Both the position numbers and the translations under genes were made by a program. From contig NC_053045.1 of assembly GCF_003473485.1 (NCBI RefSeq), forward strand, positions 60,244,494 to 60,308,493: DNA of 64,000 bases. Direction: 5' to 3'. How positions within the stretch are numbered: the stretch's first letter is position 1; every line of letters starts with the position of its first letter. Of this stretch, positions 1-12,608 are shown one piece after another. Below the pieces are notes generated by a model that saw nothing but the letters and a program-made list of their open reading frames with translations, ran no database searches and was not told the DNA's origin. This DNA is from Medicago truncatula (Eukaryota; Streptophyta; Magnoliopsida; Fabales; Fabaceae).

Positions 1-58
1 TAAATAAACAAATAATAGATTAATGTACATTAGCATATTCGATTTATTATTTAATTAA

Positions 59-584
59 GTGTAAAATAAGTTTTTGGTCCTTTAAAATTTTCAAATTTCA
101 CTCTTAATCCTCTATAAAAATTCTTCAATTTTTGGTCCTAAACATATTTTTCGTCACCACTTTTCGTCATTGCTTTTAAGCAAGGTCACGTATATCTTTC
201 ACGTTTTGTAATTAGTTTTTTCATAAATGTTTAGAATATTATAAGAATTTCTGAAAAAAAAAATATAAGAATTGTTTCCTAAAACATGAATTAAATAATA
301 ATTTTAAGCGGAAAAAACATAAAAATTTATATTTAATTCATTTTTTCTTAAGAAATTCTAAACTTTTGCAAAAGAGAATTATGTAATGTAATAAACATGA
401 ATGAAAAATAAAAATCAATATTTCAAACGAAGCACATGAGTTGGCATAAAAGTAGGGACTAAAAGAGGTGCGGAAAATATTTTGGACCAAAAATTGAAGA
501 ATTTTTTTGGAGGAACTAAAATCAAAATTTAAAAATTTTATAGGGATCAATTTTTTTTTTAAGGGATCAAAAACTTATTTAACC
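59..584. mobile_element. Mutator-type MITE with long terminal inverted repeats
   Basis: The first and last ~90 bases are imperfect inverted complements. The left end reads AAATAAGTTTTTGGTCC and the right end GGGATCAAAAACTTATTT, followed inward on both sides by matching 'ttcaatttttggtcc' arms. TTTAATTAA occurs just outside both ends and fits a 9-bp target duplication, although it is low-complexity sequence. No transposase is visible. The interior is AT-rich and no coding frame is convincing. Confidence 0.6.
240..273 (+). repeat. Possible tiny A-tailed insertion
   Basis: The direct repeat TATAAGAATT (240-249 and 264-273) flanks a 14-base insert, TCTG followed by ten A. It lies inside the MITE at 59-584. 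The repeat is short and AT-rich, so this is the weakest member of the tiny-insertion set. Confidence 0.3.
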
Positions 585-895
585 ATTTAATTAATTAAGG
601 ATTGACAATAATAACCTATTAGGAATTTTAATTATAATTAATATAAATTACTGTCTATTTTTTATTAAACACTGATTATTGATGAGTTTTTTTAGAAACA
701 TGGCATTGAACGCTGATTATTGATGAGTTATTTGATTGAGCATTGCTTCTGAATGAACCGTGATTCCATCAACCTATCATGGCAAGTACCGTGATGGAAG
801 CACAATCCCTAGTCTTGATCGTTTAATTACTTAAACATTATTCCATTAAACGGTTAAGTTTACAGCGAAAGTTTAACCTAAAAATCAAGACTAAA

Positions 896-1842
896 AGGTA
901 TGTATTAGATTTAGATTTTAAAGTATTTTAAAAGACTTTTTTGTTTTATAAAAATCTTGTGGTATTCAATCAAGATTTTTAAGGAATGTAAAACATTCTT
1001 GTGGTATTCAATTAGGATTTTCATGATTTTTTAATGAGTCCAATGAAATCCAATGGTATTCAATTGAGATTTTGCATAACTTAAAAATTGTATACCGATA
1101 TTCAAAACTCTACGGATTTTAATGGATTGTTGTGAGTAATGGATTTTGTGAGATTGTTTAATGTAAAATGTACCTACTAACAATCCCACACCTAGCCTTG
1201 AGACTTTTCTGTCTCCCACACATAACCTTGAGATTTGTTTAGTTTTTATATTATTGTTCTAAAAAAATGTTATCTTGTATCCAGTCAAGAAAAAAAAAAT
1301 GGTGTCCACTTTACATACTAAAAACCATCGCCGTCGTTCTCTCAAAAAAAAAAAATCATCGTTGTCGTGTCGAGATCGAATGTACCTTGTTTATGTGAAG
1401 CATTTCATCTTATATTTCACTATTGCAGTTTCATAAGTGTAATTTTTTTAAGTCAATTTGTTTTTCTAATTTATAATAATTATTTGATTTTTAGCATATA
1501 ATTTTTGTTGACAACGTTATGTTATTTTGTTGTTAACCAACAATTATTAGTATTATTTTATCATCAGTCAATTTCATAAAAAAAAATCATTCACTATGCT
1601 AATATTGAATTTTTCTTAAGAATCATACAAACTTTTCAAATCTTTAAAATCTCATAAAATCCTTTGAAATCTTAAAGTTTATGTTACAAATCCATTCAAA
1701 TCTTGATTTGAAATTCCTAATTGTGAAATAAAATCTTTTAAAATCTCAAAAAATCAATACAATCGCACAAAATCTTTTAAAATCTTTAAGATTTTTTTGC
1801 CAAAACAATCGTTCAAAATCTCAATTCAATACACCCCGTAGT
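896..1842. mobile_element. Terminal-inverted-repeat element, family unresolved
   Basis: The left end 'aggtatgtattagattta' pairs with the complement of the right end 'aattcaatacacccc'. The interior repeats variants of 'gtattcaattgagatttt' and its complement near both ends, as subterminal repeats of a non-autonomous DNA transposon do. I could not fix a target duplication. The interior has no coding frame that I recognise. Confidence 0.45.
1325..1368 (+). repeat. Tiny A-tailed insertion with target duplication
   Basis: CCATCGCCGTCGT (1325-1337) and TCATCGTTGTCGT (1356-1368) match at 10 of 13 positions and flank an 18-base insert, TCTCTC plus twelve A. The layout is target repeat, short core, A-run, target repeat. 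It suggests target-primed reverse transcription with almost complete 5' truncation. The insert lies inside the TIR element at 896-1842 and so is younger than it. Confidence 0.5.
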
Positions 1843-4800
1843 CATTATATGATCTTTTATCCAGGGATTGTTGTATCTATGATCTATGGCCTTATTGTTA
1901 AGTTCTACAATGTTCAATTCCTAACAAGTGTGTCTAACTCACACAAGAAATCTCGGTGTTATTGATTAAATTAGAAAATGACACATTTTGTGTCTCATAT
2001 CATTTTCATTAGAATTTAAGAGTTAAATCTTTGAATCATATGAAACGATCCCCTTAATAACATAAACTCCATGTTACGGAATATAAAAAATAATAGTAAC
2101 AACACTCACATTTAGTGGAATACTTGTTCGCACCAACAAGCATTTCTCCTAATTATGCATTCAAGCATACATATGCTATATTATCATAATTGTTGATTCT
2201 TGCGCCCGGTTCTTTCCATGGCCTTTTGGTTTTCATTGATATATAATGGATTTGGATAATCTCAATGCATTTTAATGATGAGATCATATAGATGACCTCT
2301 AAAAATAAATATTCACAATTGGGAGATCCAAATCTTCATACTACACTACACCAGTTTACATCCCTCATCAGTGTCACACAACCGATCTTCATTATCTCTT
2401 CTCTGTCTCATTTAACTTTTTTTTTTAGTTTTTTAAATTCGATATATATCATCCAAGGCCTGCCCTTGCTTTAGGCCGATTCAAAATAATTCATCTTCAT
2501 CCTCTCTCCAAAATCTCTCTATCTAATTGTTTAAGAACTGATCATGCTGGCGAGTCTGACTTTGAATACGATCTGGTACTTGCCAGGGAGGTGAACTCGA
2601 AGTTAGGGGTGCAGGTTTTGAATATTAAATTGATTCTGAATAGCCAGTGGCATGAGATGTGCCACATTTTGATTTCCCATGTCGTTTGTGCTCGCTACTC
2701 GTCTCAACTTCTTGTTCCTACACTTATCAAATTTATTTGTATTTTAATTATTGTAATTATGATTCAATATATCATGTGATGTTTGACATATGATTGTGAA
2801 TATGAGTTTCTATGCTAACTTTAAATTCTGTAGAATTGCAATCTGGTAGAAATTCATATCGTAATTATATTTACCTTGTTGAGTTGATGTTGCAGCATTG
2901 TCTTTGTGGCAATTGTATGCAAGCCAATGGCATCACCACGACCTAATTTAGTCATAACAACCAAAATGTTATCGCGGTATATGATTTCAATCAGAAACTG
3001 CTCTTGGATTTGTCGAGGTTGATACAATTTTGAATGATTACGATAGATTTTTTAAACTGTTTATCTTTCTTCTTGAAGCAAAACTTAGCCTCATTTTGTA
3101 TTATTGACTATGATACTTAGAAAGCCATAAATATTTTGATCAATTTTCAATCTTGTTCATTTAGTATGAATTGCAATCATTGATGACTCACAAAATAGAA
3201 GAAAATTCATGTCACTTGGGTCAACAAAATAGTTAAAAAAAAAAAAAAAGGACTTGTGTGACTTGATCCAATAATTTAAGAAATAAAGATGATTGAAAAT
3301 ATTCTTTGAACCTTCTATAAAAGGGAGCAATGATTGCCAATGATTGGTGCGACACAATATTTTAGAGTAATGGTCTGAAGCACTTGTACCTTTTCTTCTA
3401 TCTTCTAGCACTATTTCCCCTTTCCAAGGGATGAGGATTCTCTCATGTTGAAATCAACATGAGGAAATAATGTGAGAGACCATGACCCTTGAAATATAAA
3501 GAAGGGAGGGTTTTGGAAATTGAAAAAGAAAAAGAAAAAGGAGAAAAGTTAGTTAAGGGTATGGATTTAAAACATGGTACTGTAAAACACAAGAGAATTT
3601 TTTTTTTTTAGAGGATCCTTTTTCCTTTCCAAGAAATGAATGCTATTCATACTAGATCACACTGCAAATATCTGTTTCCTGTTGTACTGTTACATTAGAG
3701 ATTGCAATTCCTTCTACGTTGTTTGCTTTACTCATTACATAAAGCCAACCATATTATTGATTAGCAAAGTTATTGAAGTGTTTGTATTAGTATTAAACTA
3801 TGCACATGTTGAAGAAGAAACCTAGCCTCATCAATGGATTTTACAACAAAATTAATTTTTGATTAAACTGCTTGCATTGGTGATTGTAGTAGCATTGGTG
3901 TGAAATAAAACGCATATTGTGTGCAGTGTGCTCAACAACCTATTGCGAAGTCGTTGGAAATCCAAATTCATTTGTGGAATATGATTTACCAACTCAAGAG
4001 ACATTGCTTGATAACAATACACATTTTTTTCCAGGCCGAACGGTAATCATCTTCCAGCATAAAATGCAAGTTGTAATATGCATAATTTCCAGCCAACTGT
4101 TCAATCTCAACACGAGTGCCCACGCTCTACAAAGGCCATGGTGAAGCCCTTGAAACCCCCAACACACTATTACAATTGCAGCTTTAAATCTTTATCAAGG
4201 TCTGTGCATAATAAAAGCAAGGATAACTGCTAGGGGATTTGCGTTCATACAAGAATGCTCGAGGAGATGGGAAGGTGAAATGCGAGCGATTTGCTTTAAC
4301 TCAATTGTTGCTCATGTGATGCAATTGAGATCCGTGGAATTTATTTGATATCCAAAGGTAACTTAAAACCATTTGAAAAATGAATGAGTATTTTTTTAGG
4401 ATTTGACATCAACCGTTGAGCTTTTCCTCAATGAAGATGGTTCAATAAATAAAATAAAACAGTTATTCTTTAAGCTTACTAGTACATAGAAAATGTTGGC
4501 ACAACAACTCCATCCTTGATGTTATTGTGGTTGTGACATGCATCCATGAACCCTTCAGAATTATAAAATTTTATAGGAAGTAATTGTATGTTGGTTTCTC
4601 CCACTACTATAAGAGTACAATTTAACACAGAATTAATGATTAATCGTTGTGAATTACCTTGTCATCTGTATGCCCCCACCAAAACTAAGGTTTAGTATTG
4701 ATTCATGTTAAGTAAATTCTGACAAGGAATTGTTTCACGAGAAATATCGTGAACTATTCGTCCTAGCTAGGGCCCAATTAATTACTTGGTTGATTCATGT

Positions 4801-5043
4801 TCTATATTTATCTTGTATGTAGAGTTTTTAATTAGGTTACATGAAAAAATAAACAATATATTTTCTATGATGCGCCAAATATATTAAGAATAGGGAAAGC
4901 TAATGCATGGTCAAGAGTCACATATTACACACAACAAAAGAGTTGATTGATTACTGAAAAATAACAGAGTTATACAGACAGATATATAAGATAAGATGAT
5001 GAGAGAAATATTAAAATACCCCACTGGGCCTGAAAATAATTCA
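1843..5043. other. Intergenic, no gene recognised
   Basis: Short open frames occur here (for example 2292-2474 plus and 3917-4144 plus), but none shows a domain I recognise and splice signals do not join them into a gene. The GC content around 2540-2760 and 3920-4330 is somewhat above that of the flanks, so degraded coding sequence is possible. The A-run near 3237-3250 has no visible flanking duplication. The 3' untranslated region of psbX probably ends a little below 5043. Confidence 0.4.
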
Positions 5044-5570
<527 letters not shown>

Positions 5571-5627
5571 TTTTTTGTCCAATCAATTCGCAGGAATAAT
5601 CTGATGTCTAGATTGGGTTTGTTTTTA

Positions 5628-5940
5628 GGCTTAATTACACTTTTTGATCCCTATCTTTTCAAAAGATGCGGTTATAGACCTCTAACTAATTTAAATACAA
5701 AACAGCCCCCTATGTTTTGATTCTTTGGCAGTTTTGGACCCCTAGTCCATTGTTGACTCGGTCAACGCTGACGTGGCACCCTAAGTGAGGTGCCACGTGT
5801 CAATTTTTTAATTTTTTTTTGTCTTGGGGTCCAAAACTGCCAAAGAATCAAAACATAGGGGGCTGTTTTGTATTTAAATTAGTTAGGGGTCCATAACCGC
5901 AACTTTTGGAAAGATAGGGATCCAAAAGTGCAATTAAGCC
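5628..5940. mobile_element. Mutator-type MITE with a perfect 9-bp target duplication
   Basis: The 313-base element is almost one large palindrome. It starts GGCTTAATT and ends AATTAAGCC, with arms of more than 100 bases pairing along their length. TTGTTTTTA occurs immediately outside both ends (5619-5627 and 5941-5949), the 9-bp duplication typical of the Mutator superfamily. It sits about 230 bases upstream of psbX. Its loop carries a perfect CACGTG (5794-5799) and a TGACGTGGCA (5769-5778). No coding content. Confidence 0.85.
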
Positions 5941-5949
5941 TTGTTTTTA

Positions 5950-7398
5950 CTATAATCTTGGGGAGATTGTTCAATAATCCCCTCAAATTGTTTAACCGGT
6001 GGGTTGTAATTCCTCGACTTTTTTGTGTGTAAATTTCTATTGAGTCGTAATTCTCAATCAACTTTTTTCAAAACACTTGGCAATTTGGAAATGTCTATTG
6101 AATAACCTTTTAATGTTCGAAGATTGTTGTTCCCATATCAAAGGGTGTTAGGAAACACCAGAAAAATACCAATATAACTTCATCGACAACAGTTAGCTGT
6201 CGATAGATTTTAACCGACGGTAGTTAACTGCCGATGGAATTCGGAGTTAAAGTTGTTATTTATTTTAGTATTGTTTGGAGTGTAGGCAGCCATCTTCTTA
6301 ATGTTCTAGTCTTCTTGGGCTGAAATTCAGGTTTCCCTTGCCTACAAGTATTTGGGCTCACTTGATAACTATTTATGCAACCCAAAAATATTAGGGATAG
6401 TGACCAAAGACACCCTCTTATTTTGTCTTACTCAATTTTTCGTGCGTCCTATGTAGTTCCGACTATAAAATTTGAAAGGAGAAAAAAATTCATAAAACCC
6501 CTCCAAAAACACGTTTAACGTTTTGAATTTTATAATTCAAACAGAATGTGCAAGAAACTTATAGGACGGGAAAAGTAAGTGTCGTGACCAAAATACTAGT
6601 ACGTTTTCATGGTATAGCCTTGCATATGTACCTTGTAGTATTGTTGCATGGGTGTTGAACTGTTGATGGATACGAGTTAACCTGATTAACTTAATCACTC
6701 GGCTCAACCTAATCACATGCGAACCAATTCGGTTAAATTTGAATTGGCTTGATTTGAGTCACAAGTTTATGATTTTATCAAATTCATAATCCCTAAAACT
6801 TAAATCGTTAAACTTTAACTATGAATTGATTGTGGATATAATTTAAGACTCTTAATTGTTGAATCTATAAGTTTTGAATCTATAAATGTTTTAATTTGAT
6901 TCATGATAGAAAACTAAAACCTATCACTAAGTAAAACTATGATAAACTAGAAGAAACTATGGTTCTAAACTAAAAGAAGAAGAGAATAAAAACTATCTAA
7001 GAGAAATAAAATAAAATTTTCATTCATTTTGTTTGATTGTTTGCTAATAGGACAATACAATGTTTATATAAGTTGATGCATACACATGATAAGATAACTA
7101 TATCAACTTCACAATAACAATAATATCAAATAATTAGTCATAAAACAATACTATCAAACAAACTAATAGAATGTGGTTAAAAGATCTCCTTCTAGAGCAA
7201 ACTAGAAGATTCATTATTTTAGTCTCCATGATCCTATCAATTCAAGTGGTAAAAACTAAAATATGGGAGGGTTTGGCCAACTAGTATCTTAGGACACGAA
7301 TTAACATTTTATTTATTTTCAATTAAACAGTCAAATCCTTCTTTCTCCTATAGATATTGCTTCTTTTCATTCTTTTTTAATGAACCTGGAATTTGTTC
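5950..7398. other. Intergenic, repeat-derived, no gene
   Basis: No coding region is supported. A weak inverted-repeat element may lie at about 6390-6590. Its ends carry 'gtgaccaaa' and complementary 'cttact...cgtcctat' blocks, but its borders are unclear. A small palindromic patch at 6180-6245 has 'cgacaacagttagctgtcg' and 'cgacggtagttaactgccg'. The rest is AT-rich sequence with no feature I can name. Confidence 0.35.
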
Positions 7399-8310
7399 TT
7401 TTTTTTTTTTTGAAATAACATATTCAATTAATAAGCCAAGCACAAAATCCAGGTTCATTAAAAGAGTAAGTGTACATGCAGCCCAACTTACCAATAGGCG
7501 CAAGCTTACCATCATAAGAAGGAAAAAACAATGACAGGAAGCTTAACATAAAAGCCTATGCTGCCTAAAAACCAAATGACAGAAACAGAAACCAAAGAAG
7601 CCGTGGCACTTATTATAGCCAAACCAAAGCCAATCAACAGTGGCCAAACGCCGTCACTTCCGTCTAATGCATTCTCTCGGATTCCAACACCATTCATAGA
7701 AGAGACAAGAAGCTATCATCAATCTACTCAAGGACCCACACCAAGACACCACCTTAATGTCTTCAACCACGTCATCAAAATTCTTGAAAATCCTTGCGTT
7801 TCTTTCCTTCCAAATCATCCAAATAGAGGCAAGCCAAATTAACAAAAACGTTTTCTGAAGCTTCCGAGAGTTCACCTCACCATTCCAACAAGTAAAATGT
7901 AAAAGCAAATTTTGGGGAGTGATAAAATTAATATCTAACCAATTGAGCACCTTACGCCAAATTAACAACGTCACCTCACAATGCAAAAAGAGATGAGACG
8001 TTGTCTCCTCCATATCACCACAAAGAATACAAACACAAGGTTCCCCGGGGGCCAAAACACTCTAGTGCCCAAGGTTAGCCCTTGTCGGAATACGGTCCAT
8101 CAAAGATTGACTAACACCTCCTCCTCTAGGACGCTCAACCCTTCTTGGTGGAGAACACCCTCCTCCAAAACCTTATAAGAGGAACGCACCGTATACTTAT
8201 CACCCTCCTCCGGCAACCAAACCCAACTATCCTATTCTCTACCCAAATTGACTCCTCCAATGAGAGCTAGTAAGTTATCGATAAGATTTCTCTCCCAAGA
8301 ATATAGTGAT
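7399..8310 (-). mobile_element. 5'-truncated L1-type LINE, 3' end with zinc-binding domain and poly-A
   Basis: On the minus strand, the frame from about 8055 to 7654 encodes the zf-RVT domain that follows reverse transcriptase in plant L1 elements. It shows a Cys-rich CVCILCGDMEE stretch, then HLFLHC, then WLASIWMIWKERNARIF. Upstream, near 8150-8240, other frames read VWLPEEGDKYTVRSSYK, the usual segment just before this domain, so frameshifts and stops are present. The minus-strand 3' end closes in TTTC plus about 12 A (poly-T at 7399-7411). Reverse transcriptase and endonuclease are absent. It is a dead, 5'-truncated copy. Confidence 0.8.
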
Positions 8311-11270
8311 ATGTCGATCGTCACAAAGAATATAGTTAGAATGTTTTGCACCATGATGTTTATGTGCCATGATTAATTGATTAATGTTCTCAGAATGACA
8401 CATTTCTCATGTATAATTTAATTTTTTTAATTGTTTTTTAGAAAAGGAGATGCTTTTTTTGAAAAGATGATACTCATAGTGTCAGAATCAAATAAACTAA
8501 AATCGATTTCCTTTGCTTTCTTACGCTGCAAGCATTAATCGACAGATGACATATTCATAGAATCATATCACATGGGCCTGGGCAGCTGTTATCGCAATCC
8601 ATTGATTTGGGCTAGAAAATAACCCACAGTATTTCAGAGATTTTTTCTTTATACCTCTGCATTTATACCTATACCACCCAAAACACATGAACTATCGAAA
8701 ACACCCACCATTTTACTCCTTTAAATATCAAAGATCATAAAAAGTGATTTCTTCTATCAAATTTCCTGGTCTTTCTAAAAACAAAATATCTGATATGAAT
8801 ATTCATGCCAAAAGTTTTACTTTTGGAAAGATCCGGTAAAAAAGAATTGAAAAAGATAGACTTCTAATAATTGACGAAATCGATAACTAGAAGTCAATGT
8901 CTTGATAATTCGGAGTGCAATTGGGTATGTAAAGTTTGAACAAAATGTGTTTCATCCAAAAATTGAACTTCAGTTCTCCTCAAAGATTTATCTTGGTTGA
9001 GTAATTTGATTAATTGTGTGAGTTAGTTTGTTTCCTTTTATTTTTGCGACTTAATTTATTTTTCATTTTTCATATTTACTTTTATTTTCAGTGAGTTAGT
9101 GTATTTATTTTTATTTTTGTGAGATGGTTTGTAGCATTTGAGTGATAAAATGCAAGAGTGCTACTTAAAAAAAGTCAATACGAGAGAAACAAGAGTGAAG
9201 AAAAAAAAACTATTGAGAGAAACAATAATTTTTGTTCAATGCTTAAAATAAAACCAATATGAAAGAAGAAAGAATGAAGAAAAAAAAATTATTGAGGGAA
9301 ACACATGAGTGGATTAATATTTTTTTCACTTTGGTTTCTCTCAGATTGTTTTTTTTAGCAATCTTGTTTTTTACTACTCAGGTACTCTCTAATTCTTCAA
9401 AGAAATCAATTTCTAATCACACAAGTAAAAAAATTAATTTTCCAATTGTCAAACAAACACACAAGATTTAAGAAAGAAACAGAAAACTAACTCACTCACT
9501 AAAGAAAAAAGGAATGTGAGAAATGAAATAGATTAACTCACAAAAATAAAAGGTTAAAATTGAATAAAAAAAATTATATAATTTCAGAAAGATCTTAGTA
9601 ACTTTTTATTTTATTTATATTTTTATATTTTAAAACTAATTATATTTAATAATATTATAAACTTCAATAAACACAGCCTAAGACTTAGTTAGACTACACA
9701 GCTAAGGTACCCGCTGTACGTACCAACCAATTATCAAGTTAATTATTTATGGCTAAATTCGAATTGCATGGAATTCTTGCATACTTGATCCATTATTATT
9801 TCAATAATTTCCACATTCCAAACTAATAATTATTATATATAAATTCGTAGAGCATGCGTATGTCAAGTTGTTTAAGTGTGGACCTGTCTTTGATGTACAA
9901 AATACCAAAGGAACCATACACATATACATGTATGTTAATGCATGCATAATTAGCTGGTGTTGTGGTCCTTGGCTTAAGCTATAATGTGATGCTGTTTCCA
10001 CATGAACTTGCAATGCATTTATAATCGTATAGTACATGTCACAGGTTGTGCTTGGTTGGTGAGAAACATCCCTATGCTGCCACTGCTAGTATGTGTTGTG
10101 TACATATATAATTGAATGGTTTCTTTAATTTAACTTATCATTAATTAACCTAACATATTTTGAAAATTTGTAGGTATTTCTGTGAAAGTATGTAAACTTC
10201 TTAACAAAGACCAATGATCCCGCATATATGACTTAAATTTCCTTAAAAAGATCGGTGTTTTGGTCAACCATGGTGTCTCATATTTTTCTCCTATGGTGTG
10301 AAAAAGTAAGTTTGTTTGGATTTAAGCTATTATACTTGATCATGTCGTATCATATCTTGTACTACCATATATATGTTGACTTCTCCAATTCCACATCAAA
10401 GGCCCTACTATGTCTGCTATATATATGTACAATATATGTCTATTTTGATCATTTAGCTTCAATTTTGGCTTTACAACCAACAATAATATCAGTTCAAAAT
10501 CACACTGTAATTGCAAAGTTCAAACGAGCAAAAAAGTCGTGAGTTGTAATCATTTATTTAAATCTTCTATGACCTAAAGTGGGGGAGATTTTTACTATGT
10601 CGCACGAGGCCATGTGCTAAGCCAGTGAAAAAGTATGAGCTTTTTTAACTTTTCAATTTTTATCGGGTAGAAAATGAAAATTAGAATCTACTTTTTCTTT
10701 TCTCTTTTCAGTTTGTCTTTGAAAAATTGTGCAAGTAAATGTGAGAGGCTTCCCACTTCATTGCTTCTACCCTATCCATCTCTCTCTTTAAACTTGGATC
10801 TATTTTATGCTTTTTTTTAAAACTGCGGCAGCTTCATCAAAATCGCGGTGAAATACCATGTTGAAGTAGAAACTTGAATTTGGAGCTTCTATAAAGTTGT
10901 GGTGGAACAAACTTTGATCGCGAGTATGAAAATCCTAACCTAAATCCAATCACATACTCTCTCTCTCTCTCTCTTTCTAATTAGACAAATTTTTGAAGTC
11001 ATCGTCTCATGTTTGCACTTTCATTACATCAACGGCAATTAAATCATATTAAAGAATGTAAAATTTGTATGTTTATTAACTATATATACTCAAAATTCAA
11101 TTACTTAAGTACACGTATGTTGTAAGGAGAAAAAGTGAGTGATTCATTTTGTGAGTAAATTGAACTGTAAATAAACAAAATAATAGTTGAAATTATATGC
11201 ACATAATAAATCATAAATAATTAAAATATCAACCTTTAATTTTTTTTTCTTCTTATTTTACTGTTAACTC
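8311..11270. other. Intergenic, no gene recognised
   Basis: I see no supported gene. Blocks at about 9010-9130 and 9480-9560 are loosely inverted copies of each other ('gtgagttagtttg' against 'aactaactcac'; 'ccttttattttt' against 'aaaaataaaagg') and could be the ends of an old transposon. Between them, a roughly 50-base A-rich segment near 9176 recurs near 9250. A CT dinucleotide run lies at about 10957-10972. Short open frames at 9801-10037 and 10255-10542 have no recognisable domain. Confidence 0.35.
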
Positions 11271-11337
11271 AATTGATATGAGGCAAACTCATTCTCTCAA
11301 AAAAAATAAAAAAAAAATTGATATGAGGCAAACTCAT
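11271..11337 (+). repeat. Tiny A-tailed insertion with a perfect 22-bp target duplication
   Basis: Positions 11271-11292 and 11316-11337 are identical over 22 bases (core TTGATATGAGGCAAACTCAT). Between them lie 23 bases: TCTCTC, eight A, T, eight A. A perfect 22-bp flanking duplication around an A-tailed insert is the hallmark of LINE-type target-primed integration. Here the insert itself is almost nothing but tail. It sits about 200 bases past the BIG GRAIN-like stop codon and could be in that gene's 3' flank. Confidence 0.65.
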
Positions 11338-11531
11338 GTTAGTTGCATTCAATTCAACACAAAATTTGTGAAACAAAAAATGAACACTTCTACTAGCATG
11401 CATAAAAGCCTATGACACAATCTAATCTAAATAATGAAAATGAAGGATTAAGGTAACTTGAAAAATAGAACAATGAATTGAATCCCCGAAAACTTAATGA
11501 AAATAATTACAATTGATTTATTGTAACAAAA

Positions 11532-12608
11532 CTACAAATTAACACACAAACCATTAGCAATGGCCTTATTGATTTCTAAATTGGTAGTTTCATAAACTGG
11601 AAGCTCTTCTTGATACCTTCCACCTCCAACAAGATGATCAAGCTCAAACAAATCCGAACTCGAACAACTCAAAGCATCATCATCTTCATCTTCATCGTCA
11701 TCTTCACCGTTATCATAAAATCTTTCTTTAGCCATAACAACCTTGTTAATATTCTTCAGCTCATTAACCGAAGAATTTCTCGTAATCTTTCGAATAGTAC
11801 TAGGTTGATGTTGTTGTTCAGAATCCTCACCTAGGATTACGCTAACAGGATAGAATCTAACCGATCTTTTAACACCATTGTTGGACTTTGAAGTTGTTTT
11901 ACTCATGCAAGACCTTCTAGAATATGAAGAAACTGAGGAAGAAAAACAAGGTGATTTTGATTTGTGATCAAAACTAACATCTTCAACAGCACCAACGTAA
12001 CACATTTTAGCTTTCTTCACATTGTGAGAATTGAAAATGGAGCTAAGAAATGTAGCTATTCTACTACCAGGTGAAATGGGTTGTTTCACTTTTTGATTCA
12101 ATTCACCATAGATTTTCAAAGCTCTCAACTTTGTTCTTGTAAAACCATCTTCCCAAACTTGTTGCTTCTTCTTCTGTTGTTTCTCTGAATTGCTATGATG
12201 AATTGGATTCATATGTTTCTGGGGTGGATTGTATTTGGTTCTTGATCTTTGTCTGTTGTAAGATGAATCTGTGTCTGAGGATGAAAATATTCCACCAGAG
12301 CTACATTCTGAGGAGCTTGAACTCGAGTTTTTCTCCATCCAATCTTCTATCATCACAGCTTGACGAAGATTCATCCTCTGCTTGGAATTGACACATTTTT
12401 CATTGAATTTGACATGTTTTATGGGTTGATTGTAGAGACATGGTTGGTTGTTTACATCATCAACAAAATCGGTTTTGGATTGGTCGATAGAATGATCAAT
12501 GGTGTCAAGAAGAATGGAGGAGAAAGAAGGAGTTCTTCTCCTTTGTGGATAAGATCTCTCTCTAGTATGCATTTTAGGGTGTTTGCAATGTTTATGTGAG
12601 AAATGCAA
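11532..12608 (-). CDS. BIG GRAIN 1-like protein
   Basis: A single-exon protein of 358 residues. It carries the family's N-terminal signature after a basic stretch (PSFSSILLDTIDHSID, residues 27-42). The middle is Ser-rich and disordered. A block around 'TRTKLRALKIYGELNQKVKQPISPGSRIA' follows (key residues TKLRALKIYG, then PISPGSRIA), then an acidic run of Glu and Asp. The conserved C-terminal end is LPVYETTNLEINKAIANGL. Rice BIG GRAIN 1 is a plasma-membrane protein that promotes auxin response and grain size, and dicot relatives are largely uncharacterised, so the auxin role is inferred. No catalytic domain or membrane helix is visible. The ATG at 12608 gives the longest frame and is followed by His-rich residues. 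It could be a divergent paralogue, since the basic family start differs between members. Confidence 0.85.
   Translation of the reverse strand: MHFSHKHCKHPKMHTRERSYPQRRRTPSFSSILLDTIDHSIDQSKTDFVDDVNNQPCLYNQPIKHVKFNEKCVNSKQRMNLRQAVMIEDWMEKNSSSSSSECSSGGIFSSSDTDSSYNRQRSRTKYNPPQKHMNPIHHSNSEKQQKKKQQVWEDGFTRTKLRALKIYGELNQKVKQPISPGSRIATFLSSIFNSHNVKKAKMCYVGAVEDVSFDHKSKSPCFSSSVSSYSRRSCMSKTTSKSNNGVKRSVRFYPVSVILGEDSEQQHQPSTIRKITRNSSVNELKNINKVVMAKERFYDNGEDDDEDEDDDALSCSSSDLFELDHLVGGGRYQEELPVYETTNLEINKAIANGLCVNL

Noticed and set aside
2530-3010. Open stretch with readings such as LAREVNSKLGVQVLNIKLIL
   Set aside because: No recognised domain and no consistent exon structure. It could be an old gene scrap but is not supported.
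3900-4330. Possible degraded gene: minus-strand reading TRVEIEQLAGNYAYYNLHFM near 3990-4105 and plus-strand frame 3917-4144
   Set aside because: The reading looks protein-like, but I cannot tie it to a family, neighbouring frames do not splice to it and stops flank it. A protein search would decide.
8440-8475. Tiny insertion with a T-run between GAAAAGGAGATG and GAAAAGATGAT
   Set aside because: The repeats are imperfect and no core bases separate the run from the repeat, so slippage is as likely.
11610-12599. Plus-strand open frames opposite the BIG GRAIN-like gene
   Set aside because: Antisense shadows of an AT-poor coding region. The minus frame carries the conserved family motifs.
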